Shown: one piece after another, positions 10,290 through 23,300 of the stretch
Layout of the letters: each line of letters opens with the position of its first letter
How positions within the stretch are numbered: the stretch's first letter is position 1
Source of the DNA: Gonium pectorale
Taxonomy: Eukaryota > Chlorophyta > Chlorophyceae > Chlamydomonadales > Volvocaceae
Reading direction: 5' to 3'
Length of the DNA: 64,000 bases
Assembly: GCA_001584585.1 (NCBI GenBank)
Contig: LSYV01000034.1
Location: 1,137,734-1,201,733 of the forward strand
The notes under the pieces: model-generated
What the model was told of the DNA's origin: nothing
Seen by the model: only the letters and a program-made list of their open reading frames with translations
Database searches by the model: none
Made by a program: the position numbers and the translations under genes

Positions 10290-13200
10290 TTAGTACACAG
10301 GCCCTTCATCGCCTCCGTCGTCCAACCCGTCACCGTAGCCCTCGTCGTCGTCAAAGTGCTCTCCCTGCGTCCGGACCAGTAGGGACAAGAGGAGGTGAAT
10401 GGGTTGTTTGAAACGTTCTGCATGGGTGTAGCATTGCAGCGTCCGCAAAGAGAGAACCGGCTCGCACCGTGAGGATCCGATCCAGTACTGCTGACAGGCC
10501 CCATAGGTCAGATTGCGGCACCGGCACGACCCATCAGTAACGCCCCCCGCTCCGGCACGGGCACAATCTGCTCCACCCGAAGCCTGTCCGCTTCCCTCCG
10601 CACCCTCCGCCCAAGGCACGGCATCGTCCGCGCGGCCTGCCCAGCCCATCCGGGCCTGCTCCTGGTCCGCCCCACCTGCACGGCCGTCCTAACACCGCCC
10701 TTAGCTTGGCTTGAGCTGGACCAGGCCTCCTCAACACCCGCCGTAGCAGTACCAAACCGCCTCCATCGTACGCAGTGGCCCGGTCTGACCCTCCTCACCC
10801 CAGACCCATCCCCCGACGGCGGTGCAGGGGCCCCGTCTGCTCATTTACTTTGCCTGTCTTGCCATGTACCTGCCTATCCTACTGGTGTCGTCGCGCCTTT
10901 GCGTGTGCATGCCCGTAGAGATGCGTTCCCTCTTTTCAGCGTTGAATTTGCAGGGCTAAGCAGTTCGCGCGGCACCACCGGCGCCCTCCATCATCCCGCC
11001 CGACTCGACCCCACCCCTGGCCACTCCGCCGCAGCCCTGCCTCCGTCCGTGATGCAGACTCCTTCGGAAAGCCCAGCACAGCTGAGCGTGGCCCGCACAG
11101 ACCTGACGTCAGCCATCGTCTAGCCTCCGACCTGGCATGCGAGCCTTCCGTCTAGGGTTCCATCCCGTACCTGTGGCGCCCCCCACCTGACCGCCCACAC
11201 GCTCTCTCGCAAACCCCACTTGGTGGGGACCACCCACCCATCCCCCGGCACCCCACGCACCTGATAGTAGTCGTCGTCCTCCATGTCCTCCTCCTCATCC
11301 GTGTCGTGGGGCACCTCCTCAACAGCCTCCTCTTCGTCGCCCTCGCCCGCTCCGGCCTTGCGGCCGCCCGGCCCGCCCGCCCCGTCCTCGCCCACGGTGC
11401 TCTCGAGCTTGGCAAGCTGCTCCAGGCGCCGGAGGCCTGGCGGGGAGAGGTTGCGCGCAAGAGTGCAGGGCAGGACAATGAGTTGGCATACGCCTGGCGC
11501 GGTGGACGTTCATGCCGCAGGTCAGCTGCGGCTAACGCCAGTTGTGTGGCACAGCACAACATCATATTGGCCGGGTAACGAATCGCGCATTGTAACAGGC
11601 GGGAATCAATGCAACAGGCGAAAAGCGTTGTACCAGGCCGGAAGCGCGCAAGGGGACCGCGGCCTGGCACGGAGCGCCCACCCCCACATGGGCACACACG
11701 CACTCACCTGACCCGTCGTCGGCGCGGCTCTGCGCTCGGAAATAGGCGTCCTGGCCTTTAAGCGTCTGCAACCGAGAGGCCCTGCGCGGGGCGGGGCGGC
11801 GCGGGGCAGTGGGTTTGGAAGGCATTCTCAACAGAGACGCCTGGCGGCGCGGGGCGGGGCGGGGTGGGGCAGGGTGGAACCAATTCGAATGTCAGCCATC
11901 GATTCCGTGCCGGGGCAGCAAGACCCTCCGTGGAACACCCGGAAATAAGGCAAACGGTATTCGTGCCAACAGCGCAGATTCCCAACATTAGGTTGTGTTG
12001 GCGCTTTCATCTTAAACATCTTATAAAATCCCAGCCCGCGAGCTGCGTCATTGCAGGTCTCCAACTGCAGGTGCGACGCCGTCACCGTCGTGGCACCAGG
12101 GCGAGTGAGCAGCCCGCTTGGCACACACAACCTGGCAGCCGCAAGTCACGCTACGCTCCACCGTTCTCCTAAGCTACGCGAGTACCCAGTTCATCTCAGC
12201 GCACCTCATATCCTTCGACGAGTAGAGCTCCTCCGGGAAGTAGTCGGGTACGAGGGTCATGACGGATGACAACGGAGGCCGGGGCCGCTTTGAGCCTACG
12301 GCGGGCGCCGCCGCTCCACCGCCCGGCTCCTCCTTAGCTCCCGTGTCGCCTGGCTTCGCCTTGTAGGGATCGAAGCCGCCATCAAGCGCTCCCGTGTCTG
12401 GTTTGTTTGTTGCAAGCACACGCGGTCGGATTGAACGGGTTTTGACATCGTGAGGCGCCCGTCGTATGACGCGCATCTAGCAGGGCCGGTAGCAAAACGA
12501 CAGAGGGCGACCTCCGATACCAAGAACAGGCGAAGCGCAATACAGCTGCTGCTGCCGTACAGTTGCAACGCGCTTCGGTGGCTGGCCCGTCAGCACATAC
12601 GCAGCGCAATGCCAAGCGTGTTGCGGTCTGCCCTACAGCACGAACACAGCACGCATGAGGCCTGGACGGCAATGCACGTGCCGGGCGGCCTTGCTCACCC
12701 TGCTGCGCTTTTGGAAGCTCGAGAAAGTAGGGCGAGGTTTTCGATCGCTGCGTCAGTTCGAACCGTCGCATCTGCAGGGGCAAAGCCGGCAATGCGGCGG
12801 CACTCGCTCAGATCCGTGCTGCGTCAGCGTGCAAGGCATGCGCCTCATGTTTTGTTTCCGTACGTGGAAGCGCGCGCTGTACCGTCGTACTGACGCCCGT
12901 TCAGTCGTGCCGCATGTAAACGTCCACTAGTGGGCCTTGCGGGACGCAGGCACGGACCCGTTCGGCGGGAACGAGAAAGCGCCCGGCAGTTCTCAGAGCG
13001 GTCGCGCGGCGCCTTCCCTCCCGACGCTGCGCGGGCATGCCCGCCGGCGCCTGGCAGCATATGTGGCGCTGCGCTATGCAGCCCCGAATGTGATTGTGAA
13101 CTTCCCACATTGTGCCGTGATAACCCGTCCCATGCTGCTCCGCGCCCCGCTGCTTCCCAGCAAGCGCACCAAAAGCATCTTGTCCCGCGGGGTGATATCC

Positions 13201-13784
13201 GGATGCTCCGGGAGCTCGATCTCCTGAGGGTGAAGGAAGGGGGCCACAAACACACGGGACAGAATCAGTGATGGAGGGCCCAAACTGTCCAAGCGAGGTG
13301 CCATTACTACGCCGGCTCGCTGTGTCCAAACGTCTGGGGCGCTAGCCGCCAGCGCCCCAGGGCATGGCACGCACGGGCTGCGAGCCATTGACACCTTCAC
13401 CCGGTGGCTGGTAACATCTCAACCCGCAATTGTGCGCGCAGGCTGTGCCAGGCAATATTGTGTCCTGGGGCTGTTTGCCATGAGCCCCTGTCTACACAAC
13501 CTCCGGGCCCCTCCGCTGCGCTGCAACGTGTCCGTAGCAGCACAGCTTCGGGTCTGACAGAGGCAGGGCAGGGCGCCGCTGCACGTGTCCGCGCGCCCTC
13601 CTGACCCGGCAGCACAGCAGCCACAGCGTGTGAAACCCACCGGGAAGAGCGGTGGTGGCCCCGCGGGCGCTGTCGGCAGCACCGTCCCATCCTCGTCCCG
13701 GGCTACTGGTCCGATTGGCCCCCCGCCTCGGCCACCAAACCGGCCGCCGCCGCGTCCGCGCCCGCCACCGCCCCGGCCGCTCAT
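10290..13784 (-). CDS. DNA-directed RNA polymerase III subunit RPC7 (RPC32)
   Basis: Minus-strand exons 13784-13641, 13223-13170, 12771-12699, 12397-12205, 11781-11708, 11436-11261 and 10364-10290 join in frame (789 nt, 262 aa). The protein has the full RPC7 architecture: an Arg/Gly-rich start (MSGRGGGGRGRGGGRF), PPPLFP, a short helical part ending SPYFLELP at about residues 80-86, a middle VPDYFPEELY, then GLRRLEQLAKLE. It ends in an acidic tail (DEEEDMEDDDYYQ, then FDDDEGYGDGLDDGGDE). In yeast and human the RPC3-RPC6-RPC7 trimer sits on the Pol III clamp and is needed for initiation at tRNA and 5S genes; the acidic tail is typical. The exon at 11781-11708 is the only choice found that fixes the phase between its neighbours and matches the plant SGL...LEKLE pattern. 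It shares a short upstream region with the divergent CreA-like gene. Confidence 0.92.
11851..11877 (+). repeat. G-run tract with G-quadruplex potential in an RPC7 intron
   Basis: Several runs of three or four G separated by single bases lie in the intron between RPC7 exons 4 and 5. The tract is C-rich on the RPC7 sense strand. A related GGGGCGGGGCGG run occurs about 80 bases to the left. The run is visible; structure formation is inferred. Confidence 0.5.
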
Positions 13785-14157
13785 GACGACCTAACACGCC
13801 GACGTTGGACCACCGAGGCTACAATTTTCGCATTTTACCCGTGCGAGCCGACAGCAAGAAGCAAAATGTTCAAGGATCGACTGCGGGCCGCAAAAAGACG
13901 GGCCTAAGTTGTGAGTAATTCTACACGTTAGCGTAGGCGATAGATGAATATCACTTTCTTCCTTGCGTCAGACGACAACGAAGCTGCCTTGCATCATGAA
14001 GATTCAATGGTTGTTAGCTGAGAGATAAATAGGGTGCATCCTTCATATGAGGAATTACTGTCGTTTTAAGCATGACGGTTGATTTCCGTTGGTCTCGGAG
14101 CGCGGAATGTTTAGGACTCTCCAGCGCACCACATCAAACGTAGAATGCTCAGTCAAC
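13785..14157. promoter_or_regulatory. Shared upstream region of RPC7 and CreA-like genes
   Basis: These 373 AT-richer bases separate two divergent start codons and must contain both 5' leaders and promoters unless one gene has an upstream non-coding exon. A TAAATA string occurs near 14025. No other element was recognised. Confidence 0.45.
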
Positions 14158-16250
14158 ATGTCACTCGCTAACCTGATCAATCGTCAGGCGCCCTTGCTTC
14201 GCCGCTCCGGCAGCCACAGTCGGCAACCACAGCGTGTGGTATGCAGCGCGCAGCGCGATGCAGCCCGGCCTCAGAGGAGTAGCGTGATTGATGACGCGGT
14301 CAGAGTGGCGGGTCCAGTCCTTGCTGCGAGCCTGGCAAGCGCATCCATCATCCTGGATGCTGGTGCGGGAAGCTGGGGGAGCCCCATGAGTGATACCCAG
14401 CACATGCCCGTGAAAGAACGAAGAGGGAATCAATGTGCATGATGAAGCAAACAGTTGCCTTGGCCACCACGCACGAGCCCGCTGTGGCAGGGGTGTCCCT
14501 CAGGTGTCGGCAGCCAAACTTACAACTTACAAACACCCATCGTCGCTTGAGTTGCTGCTTCCACGTCGCTTGTGATCACAGGGACTGCATACGCGAGTGG
14601 CCCTCGCGAGCGGATTTCGGAGTTCGAGGCGAGCGGATTTCTGTTCAAGGACGTCGTGGAGGTGACGGCCATCGAGGACCCGGAGAGTGAGCGGAGAGAG
14701 CAGCAGGGGAGAGAACGGAGCACGGGGAGCGAGCGGGGCTGACTAGAGGGTTCTGGCAGTGTAGGCCCGCACTCAGGCATGTTGCACCCAAATTAATCCG
14801 TCGCGTCCGCATGTAACATGAAGCAGAGCGAAGAGACCTACTATAGATGGCAGGAACCCCTCCGAGACTACGTGCAGTGCAGAGCGCGACGGCACAACGT
14901 GCTGCGTTATGTCTTCCTGCCCCGCAGTTAACGGCGTGACGATCTACTTCAGCGACTTCAAGCGGAACATCGTCGATAAGCTACAGAAAGACTTCTTCTC
15001 CGAGCCCTCACGTGAGCACGTTGACTCCTCCCGCATGCGTGAGAATCCACAACGGCCGTTTGGCACCCGTGCGTGCCGCGGCCTAGTGTGCTGTGTGCTG
15101 GCCGATGGCAGCTGGCGTTGGTGCTGTAACTGGCGTCACCGTCTGTCCTCAGTGTCTCCGCGCCCCTCTTTGGTTCTGAGCCGCTGCCTGTTGTGTCATG
15201 CCACAGAGGCGTCGCTCACGTGCTTGGTGACCGGGCCGGTGACGATCAAGGACCCCAAGAAGATCAGCGCCTTCGAGGGGAGCGAGGTGTTCAGCGAGCA
15301 GAAGGGACTCAACATCTTTAAGAACAAGGTGCGCGGCGCACTGGTCGTTAGGGCGGGTTTGTTAATGTACAAGGCCGGCATGCACACGCGCTGGCTGGTG
15401 GCCGATGGCGGGCATGACCGTCGGCTAGTGTGCCTTGCAGCCCCTCTGTGGGGAGCTGTACATGTATCTGGCCGCCGGTGGAGAAGCCGGGCGTCCTCCA
15501 TGCAGCCGCGGGGACACGGTTGTTTAGCGGGAACAATGAACGGCCGGCGCTTGGACAGCGGAGCCTTGCCTGTTCACCAGGAGTCAACATGTGGTTATTG
15601 GAACCGCATTTTATTCGTGCGGGCGGATCAGAGGGCTGGGCTGGAGGCTACAGGGTTCCGGATCGCAGAAGCGGGGACGCTCACTCCGGAAATTCAGCGG
15701 CGTACTCGAAACAATCGCAATCTACGCGAGCAAACCGGACGCTTGTGTCGTCGTCGCCGGAACCTGCGCGGAAGACGCGAGTACTGTGCGTGCTTTGCTA
15801 TGCGCGCCCGCAGACCCTCCGGGTGAGGCGCATATATGATGCCGAGCGCCGTGCCGTGGTGTACGTCGCGTACAGCACCCGGCTGTCCACCGCCTCGGTG
15901 AGTGCCTCTTATGGGGAGGCCAGACGCCGTTGACTTGCATTTGGGCATCCTTGCTGTGACCACATGCCGACACGGTGCTGGCGCACTTGCTTTGCCTTGA
16001 AAGTGAGAGGACTGAAGATTGCTTGTTACCAAACATATCCGCGGATGCGTGTAAGGCCTGTTTCCGTTTCGCCATGCCTCAGGATGAGGGTGGCGTGTCG
16101 TCAGGTCGCTACAGGTCAGCTGAGTGCCTGTTATTGTCTGTTCCGATTTTAAAGTTGGACTGTGTGCTTTCGTCCCAACAACCTGTAAAGCTGCACTCAG
16201 GTCCTTCCGGTACCGGGAACTGCCCTGCTGGAAGGCTTACACCTGACTGA
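14158..16250 (+). CDS. CreA-family protein, predicted plastid-targeted
   Basis: Exons 14158-14362, 14582-14686, 14928-15011, 15207-15328, 15814-15897 and probably 16083-16250 give 255 aa in frame. After residue 75 the protein follows bacterial CreA (PF05981) almost block for block: FKDVVEVTAIEDPEINGVTI, SQASLTCLVTGPV, EGSEVFSEQKGLNIFKNK, LRVRRIYDAERRAVVYVAYS. The first 32 residues look like a chloroplast transit peptide (basic and Ser-rich, ending RVVCSAQ). A hydrophobic stretch (VAGPVLAASLASASIILDA) and an AYA site follow, so the mature protein may enter the thylakoid lumen, which would parallel the periplasmic location of bacterial CreA. The biochemical role of CreA is unknown even in bacteria. 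The last exon is the weak point: its start (DEGGVSSGRYR) fits the family's C-terminus, but the remainder reads poorly and may contain another intron. A TGTAA sits 13 bases past the proposed stop. Confidence 0.87.
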
Positions 16251-17341
16251 GCTGCTAGAGGATGTAAGCGCCACTGCCCGTTCCTGCTGCCGCCCCTACG
16301 CCGACGCGCAGGACGTCGTTGTGCGCCGTGGCGCTGCCGCCGCCGCTGCAAGCACCCGCGGTCTCTGCCGCGGTACCCGTCGCGGTGACTGCAGCGCCGG
16401 AGTCTCCCTGACAGGATGTGTACCTCATGAGCTAGTTCGCATGCTCGGGAGCCGGCAATCGTGAAACCGCAGTATCCACACATGGCGGTATGCCACGTGT
16501 TGCGGATGCGCGCCGAACCACCGCCGTATATGGCCTAGCCTGCAGCCCAACGTTGTGTACGCTGTGGGGTACCCACTCGTAACAGTTGTAGAGCCGGAGC
16601 GTCACCCGGACCCATTTTGCAGCCAATTCGGTGAAGGTCGTGTCTTGTGAAGGCACGCGTCTTGGAGGAACCTTGGCTACCCGTGGTCCGGTCACAGGCG
16701 CCTCCCGAACAGACGGTACTAGGACGTGCATCGAGTACGGGAATGCTGCAGATGTTGCTTGTGCACATGAGAATACAAGATATGTCGATGGGGTAACGAG
16801 GGAGCTGGTACTCCTCCGTGAGGAGACGGCTTGGAGTTGATGTCTGTGACTGCTTGCTTCGGATCAACACTTCGCTCATACCCGCTGCGGTTGAATGCTG
16901 CATCATGCAGCTGTTGAGGCTTGCAAAGTAGGTTTTTGAATGGCCCATGTCGCCTCTACCGCTGGGAAGCACTCGTGCGCTGCCAGCTGCTTGCGTAGGC
17001 GGCCTGGCATGCGCTCACAACTCGCCGTGGCATATCGCAGCCCAGCGCCTTGAAGTCCAACAAGGGCGGACCGCCCAGCAACCGCTGTCAACATGCCCTC
17101 GCAGCCTTCCTCAGCTCAGCGCACCAGGAGGTTCCTGCGACCGTACACCGGCATTCCAACATAGCGATACACCTGTACAGCACCCCCTCCGAACTTGGAG
17201 ATCAGTGGAGTCGTACTGTCGCTACGGCATACTGTTCAGTCAGTACCTCGCTCCAGCCGACCGCCGCGTGGGCTGAACTCTCCATCTTGCGCTGAACCGC
17301 TGGTGCTGCTCCGTTCAGCGCTCACGCTCGGTCGCTATCCG
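16251..17341. other. Convergent intergenic region between CreA-like and F-box/LRR genes
   Basis: No conserved coding exon was seen. It should contain the two converging 3' UTRs. TGTAA occurs on the plus strand at 16263-16267. The nearest TTACA (TGTAA on the minus strand) to the LRR stop lies about 1.1 kb away at 16237-16241. Confidence 0.4.
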
Positions 17342-20300
17342 TCAACCGTTGGCGCCGCCGCCGTCCGGCCCCTCTCCACTGGCCCCCGCGCTCCCGGCCT
17401 GGCGCCGAAGCCACGACCCGTCGGCCTGTCGCACCACCCTCCGGCTGCCGTTGCAGTGCGTTACGGCGCCCAGTGACGGACACCGCGACAGCAGGTGTCG
17501 CAGGCCTTCCTCGGGGAGCTGCGGAAGGCGGGAGTGGGGGTGGCAGAAGGTGAGAGCAGGTGGGGAATGGGGCGAATGGCCGTCGCTGCCACAAGGGGGT
17601 TGACGAGCGGCAGCCAGGAGGGCAGCGGCGGTGGACAGGGCCGCCATGGGCCGCCAGGTTGTGAGGCCAGGTTGGGGGCGTCTTGGTGATGCCGGGTGCT
17701 CGGCGACGAGGGACGGCACGGGATGGGAGTCGGGTTGGCAGCGCTGAGCGCTTAGGCGTGCAATCGGCACGAGAGGGCGCACGCTTCCCTTCCGCTCTGA
17801 GAGCATCTTGTGTCCTCGAGGCACCTTCTCGCGCAAGACCGGTTAACCCTTACCTGATACCCGGTATAAATAACACTCGCGTGCCTTATCAGCAAGTATT
17901 CCAATCCTACGCCCAACTTGCCCACCGGTCCGTGTCGTCTGATTCCCCTTGCCCACCGCTCGTCCCCCGCACCTCACCTCCCGCATCCAGGCCACGTCCA
18001 GCTCCTCCAGATACAGAAGTGCCGGAAACGGCCACCGCGGCAGAGCGGAGGCGCAGGATGGGCCCGCCTCACACGCCTCGCCGGCCGTCGCTGCACCAGC
18101 GCCGCCCCTGCTTCCGCGGCCGCTGCCGGATGCGTCTACGTCTGCGTCTGCGGGCGCGGGCGGCCTCCGCGTCACGATGTCCCAGCTGAGCTTGAGGACT
18201 CGGAGCTGCGTGAGGGGCGGTAGTAGGCGCTGCAGCAGCAGCCGCTCCACCTCGGCTTCCAATGTGCGGCCGAGGTCGGTGGACTGATCCTGGCGGGGGT
18301 GTTTGGAGACACAGGTTGACGGGATAGGGCTGGTACCCGACGGCGTACTCGCCTCTGACAGGGGTGAGGCCTCCTTGGAACACGCCGTCTCAAATCGGCT
18401 GTTGCACGCGTCCCTACTATCAAAATAGTCGCACGTGTCCGTTTCGTGCTTGTCGACTTCGGCACCCGTCCTCGTTGGTACAGTCCCCAGTGCAGCCGTT
18501 TTTGGGGCTGCGCGACGTGCAGCCTGGCGCCAAGGGCCGCCGTTCTCCTCCGTGGACAAGGGCAAATGATAGTAATCACACAGCGCAGGGCCCACGACTG
18601 TGCAAACGTCCTTCTCGTCCTTGGCGCACCATACCTGCAGCAACTCCAGGTCCAGGCCCGTGTCGAAATCATCGCTGCCGCCCCTACCCGCCGCATCCGC
18701 ATCCTCGTCATCGCTGCATCCGTCCTCAGGGTAGCCTCCGCCCGCGCCGACAGCCCCGCCGGCCGCTTCACCCGGCCCGATGCGCTGGGCCGCTGCCGCA
18801 GCAGCCACCGCGCTGCGCTGCATCCGGTCTCTCGTGGCGGCCGCCAGCGCGCTGGCCAGCGCCGCCGGGCCGGCGCTGACGGGGCCCTCGCTCAGCTGGT
18901 ACAGCTCGGGCAGCCCAAACCAGGCGGTGATGGCCAGGTGGCGCAGAGAGCGCGGGAGCTGGGGCACCGCGGGAAGGGGAGAGGTAACCGCGCATGCGAC
19001 AAACCGCGGCGTCAGTCTCGCGACGCAGCCAAAGCCGGGCCGCCTTCACACTGCCGATTGACCAAAAGGCGTGCGCCGGACCGACCAGCAGCCAACCTTT
19101 GGGAACCTGTTGGGTTCTCAACCGCAGCCCCTCTCTTCCCTTCTTCATTGCCCCCTCTTCCGTCAACACACCCTCCCCGTCCGAACGCCAGCAGCCCCCC
19201 ACCGCGCGCCCAGCCACGCACCTCGATGTACCGCACGTCCACGAACTCCACGTCGTCCACTACCAGCCGGGTCAGGCTGGTGGCCGGCCCCAGCGCCAGC
19301 TGGCCCCAGCCCAGCAGCCCCACCACCAGCTCCAGCTCCCGCAGCGCAGGCAGCTCGCCGCAGCGGAGCACCAGGCGGCCAGTGTCTGCATGGGTGGGAT
19401 GGGTGGCAGGCCGGCTGCGTGAGCATGGTGGGGCTGCAGGCCGGTGCCTAGGATCTGCCGAATGTCGGCGTGCGTCGGAGAAGGATGGTCGGGCCTCAAG
19501 GGCTGGAGGGGCAAGATGATCACGGGCCGGGAGCCCGCAACTGGCCCGCAGCGGCCACGTGTGCGCGTCGCCTGCCTGCGGTAGCCCGCACGCACCTTCG
19601 ATATCGCCCTCGCCTTCCGTGTCCGTTCCCGACTCTGCATCCCCCGCGAACACCAGCCGCGTCAGCAGCGGCAGCGCGGGAAAGAGGTGGGACACGTCCT
19701 GGGGTGTTCAAGGGAAAGGGAAAGGGGCAGAAGACAACACTTGCAAGACGGCATGGGCGCAGAAGCAGAGTGGAATGAAACCACTGCTGCGGCGGCGTCA
19801 GCCGCGACCCTGGACAGCTTCAGCCTGCCACTGTGGCAGTGATGCAGCAGAATGGTGTTCAGATGAAGACGACACGGGTCTTCCTTCCCCCGACTCATGA
19901 AGTCAACACGTCACAGCAGTACGGGATTTCGTTGACCTCATAATCTCATTACTCATTCCAGGCCACCCATTAGCAGGACAGTCGGGATGGCGTCCTACGC
20001 ACTAATGCGGCCAACTGTCCCTCACCTGTGGCAACACACCAAGCAGAGTAAGCGACACGAGCGGAGGCGCAACTGCAGGCACGGCGGCAGCCACCACGCT
20101 ACCCCCGACGTTGGCTCCGTGGCCTGCTTCCTGGCCTTGTGCCTGTACCTGCGCAGAAACGCGGTCGACAGCCGTCGTTCGAGTGCAGGAGAAGCGTCGC
20201 TGGAGGTGCTGTGTTGTCGTTTGGTAATGTGATTGGGTGCCATGCAGCCGCACCTGGCCGCGGCTAACAGCAGTTCCCGCGGCTGACCCGCAGCCGCACA

Positions 20301-23300
20301 CGCCGCCAGTTCGATTCCCGTCATCAGCGCCCGAATCAGCCGCACTGTCGCTGTCGGTCCCACAGCCGTGTCGGCCGTTGGGGCCACGGCGGCCGTGTGC
20401 GCCGTCCTCACTCCCGCTGCCGCTCGCGCCCGCACCGCGGCGCGGCTCCAGCCGGCCTTGCTCAGCCTCCGTCCCCGACTCCGACTCCGACTCCAAGGGC
20501 GAGCCGTCACTGCGGTCGTTCCAGCGCCGGCCGCCGCCGCCACAGCCGTTGGCGGCGGCGTGCAGGGCCCGCATTACATAGTCGCTAAGCGACTCCGTAC
20601 ACGTCAGGGCCGCCAGCTGGGTGTACGGCTTCGGCAGCTGCCGTGTGCCGTGGCTTGGGTCCGGATGCAGCGTAATGTCTGAAAGCTCGGCGAGTGAGGT
20701 GAGGCGGTCCAGGGGCCCTAGGTCCACGGACGTAAGGCTGGAGAAGCCTGGGGTGCGGGCACGATGCGGCTGATGGTCACACCGCCGCCGCACGCTCTCC
20801 CGGACGGCACGTGCGCGGCGCGCCTCGCCGACACCCGGAAGGTCGGCATGCACCAACGCGGGGAAGCGAGCCCACCACCTGCTTCAACTCATTCATCAGT
20901 AGCACGATGGGCTCACATCCACCACTGCAACGCGCCGCAGCGCTCCCAACTTCCTTTCCTGTCCTCCCTGACGTCCCAGCCAGACAAACAAACCTTCGCC
21001 CCGAAGCATACCAGCCCAATAGCCCGGCCTCAGCGTGAACCGCCCCCCCACCTGGCCCGTCCACCTCACGCGCCATCCAAGCAAACGCTTACCAGCCAGG
21101 TCCAGCTCCTGTAGCCCGGGCGGCAGAAGCAGTGCCTCCTCCCAGGGCGCCCCCTCCGCGTCCAGCCAGTCGCAGCGCCGCAGGTCCAGCCGGCGCAGAT
21201 CCCGCAGGCAGCGCAGGTCGGGCGGCCTGTCGCGCCAGACGAAGCAGCTGTCGCGCAGGGACAGCACCTACGGGGACATCACCGGGCGAGGATCGGTCAG
21301 CGGAGGTCCTGCGCTGGAGTGCCGACTCATGGCTAACACCACTGACCGTGTGTTGCAGGGTCAGTGCGATCCAACAACCTGGAATACATCACTGGCGCGG
21401 ACCCAAGCTGCGCACGGAGAAAACCGTTTGCGCTACGGTTCCGTAACCGGACCTGTTATGCCAGTACCCTCCCATGTACCCTTACGCCCATCGCCAAGCA
21501 GGGACACTCGATGGGAGCACGATTCCCACGGAGCCACTGCGGACCTGCAGGCCGATGAGTCCCTCGAGCGCCTCCGCGCTCAGCGGCTCTGCCCCGCACG
21601 CCATCAGCTCCAGCCGGGTCAGGCCGCAGCAGGGCGGCGCCAGAGGCGCCTGGGGCTGCTGCAGGCGCAGCGGGGCCAGCGTAGCTGTGGGTGACCCGTG
21701 GGTCGGCAATGCCCTTGAGGTGGACCGCTGCAGGCCCGCGGCGTCCGTCGGTTGCCGCCCCCAAGAGGGATGGCCCCCGTCTGCCTCCGCGTCAGCCCCT
21801 GACGCACAACTACTGTGGGGCGGCTGTGCCGGCGCTGCACTGCTGCCGCATCCCTGGCCCCGGCTGCCTGCAGCACCCAGCCCCGCCCGCGCTGCCGCTG
21901 CTGCGGCCGCGCTATGTCCCGACGCCGCGGCCGCCGCCACCATCAAACGCGAAGCCCCCGTGGCTGCTGCCGTGCTGGCCGCCGACAGTTCCGCCAGCTC
22001 TCTGAACGCCTGCTCCAGCAGCAGTCCGGAGCGCTCCAGCGGCACCCGCGGAGCCACGTGCGCCTCCCGTATCAGTCCGACAGCGCGTAGGCGCAGGGCT
22101 GACAGGCGGGCAGGCCGCTGCGCTGCAAGGCTGCAGGGTCCGCAGAGGCACGCATGAGCCGTGTGAGGGCAGGTTTGCGGGTCGGCATTGGGCGCGGGCC
22201 AAACAGGTGCTGCAAGGCGCTGCGCGTTGCGGCCGCAGGGCACACGGTTCGATTGGGATCAGTATCGGGGCTTATCGATAGCCAGCAGCCGCTGCTGGCA
22301 TACCTAGCAAACTTCAGCGCGCTTGCCGCCCAGATAAAGGATGTCGCAGTTGACATCATAGAACGCGCGCACGCCGCGCTGCGCACCCAGCGCCGTAACA
22401 CCGCGACCCACCAGGCCACCACGCCGGGGCCCGCAACTCCCCAGGACGCCCGGCCAGGACTCACAGCTGCAGCAGTCGCCGTCCCACGCTGCGCGCGGGC
22501 GCCTCCAGCGACAGCTCCACCAGCTGGCTCCCGCGCCGCACAAGCAGCGCCGCCAGCGCGCGCTCAAACGACGACCAGTAGCCTCGGAAGCGGCGGTACA
22601 CGGCCGGCCCGTAGATGAGCATGTGGGGCTCCGGGTCTGCGTCGCGCGGCAGGGGTGGGCGCGGGAGAGAAGGCAAACCAGGGTTGTCCTGTTGCTATGG
22701 GGAGCCGAAGCTTTTCAACAGGCTATAGCGGCTTCGACGCTCCTGCACATGCGCTCCCATCGTTCTTCTTTGCCAGCCGCCAGCGTGGCCTGGCCGCAGT
22801 CACGCTTCGCACGCTGCCCCACCTGGGCACGACCTGCGGCCGGAGGAGCGCACGTTCCTTCCGTAGGGAGCGCACTTACCTTCCGCAGCCGCCAGCAGCT
22901 CTTGCGGCAGCAGCTCCGCCAGCCGCGCGTCGGCCTCAGGCGGCCAGGGCAGCATCCCGTCTCTGTACGTGAAGGAGGCGGGCAGCTGCGCCATGTGGAG
23001 CCTCTCCAGACCGGGCAGCTCCGAAGCAGCCAGCAGCAGCAGCGGCACCGCGAGCACGCCCTCTGCCTCCAGGGTGCGCAAGCTGGTTTGGGGTATTGCG
23101 GGGCGGGGACCGGAGGGGTGCAATGCGAGGCGCCAGGAGGTGTCGGGAGGTGTCAGGCGGTGTCGGGCAGTGTCAGGAGGTGTCAGGCGGTGTCAGGCGG
23201 TGTCAAAATGTGTCAGGAGGTGTCAGGAGGTTGCCTTGTGCCACCAACCTGCTGGGCAGGGCGCTGCCATGGCTCCCTTGTGGACCGGGACACTCGGTAC

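Noticed and set aside
11152..11703. 183-codon and other ORFs overlapping the acidic RPC7 exon
   Set aside because: They are other-frame readings of the RPC7 exon at 11436-11261 and adjacent intron; only the RPC7 frame joins its neighbours in phase.
20002..20856. 284-codon minus-strand ORF treated as a stand-alone gene
   Set aside because: It is exon 7 of the F-box/LRR gene; the first part before 20747 is intron read-through.
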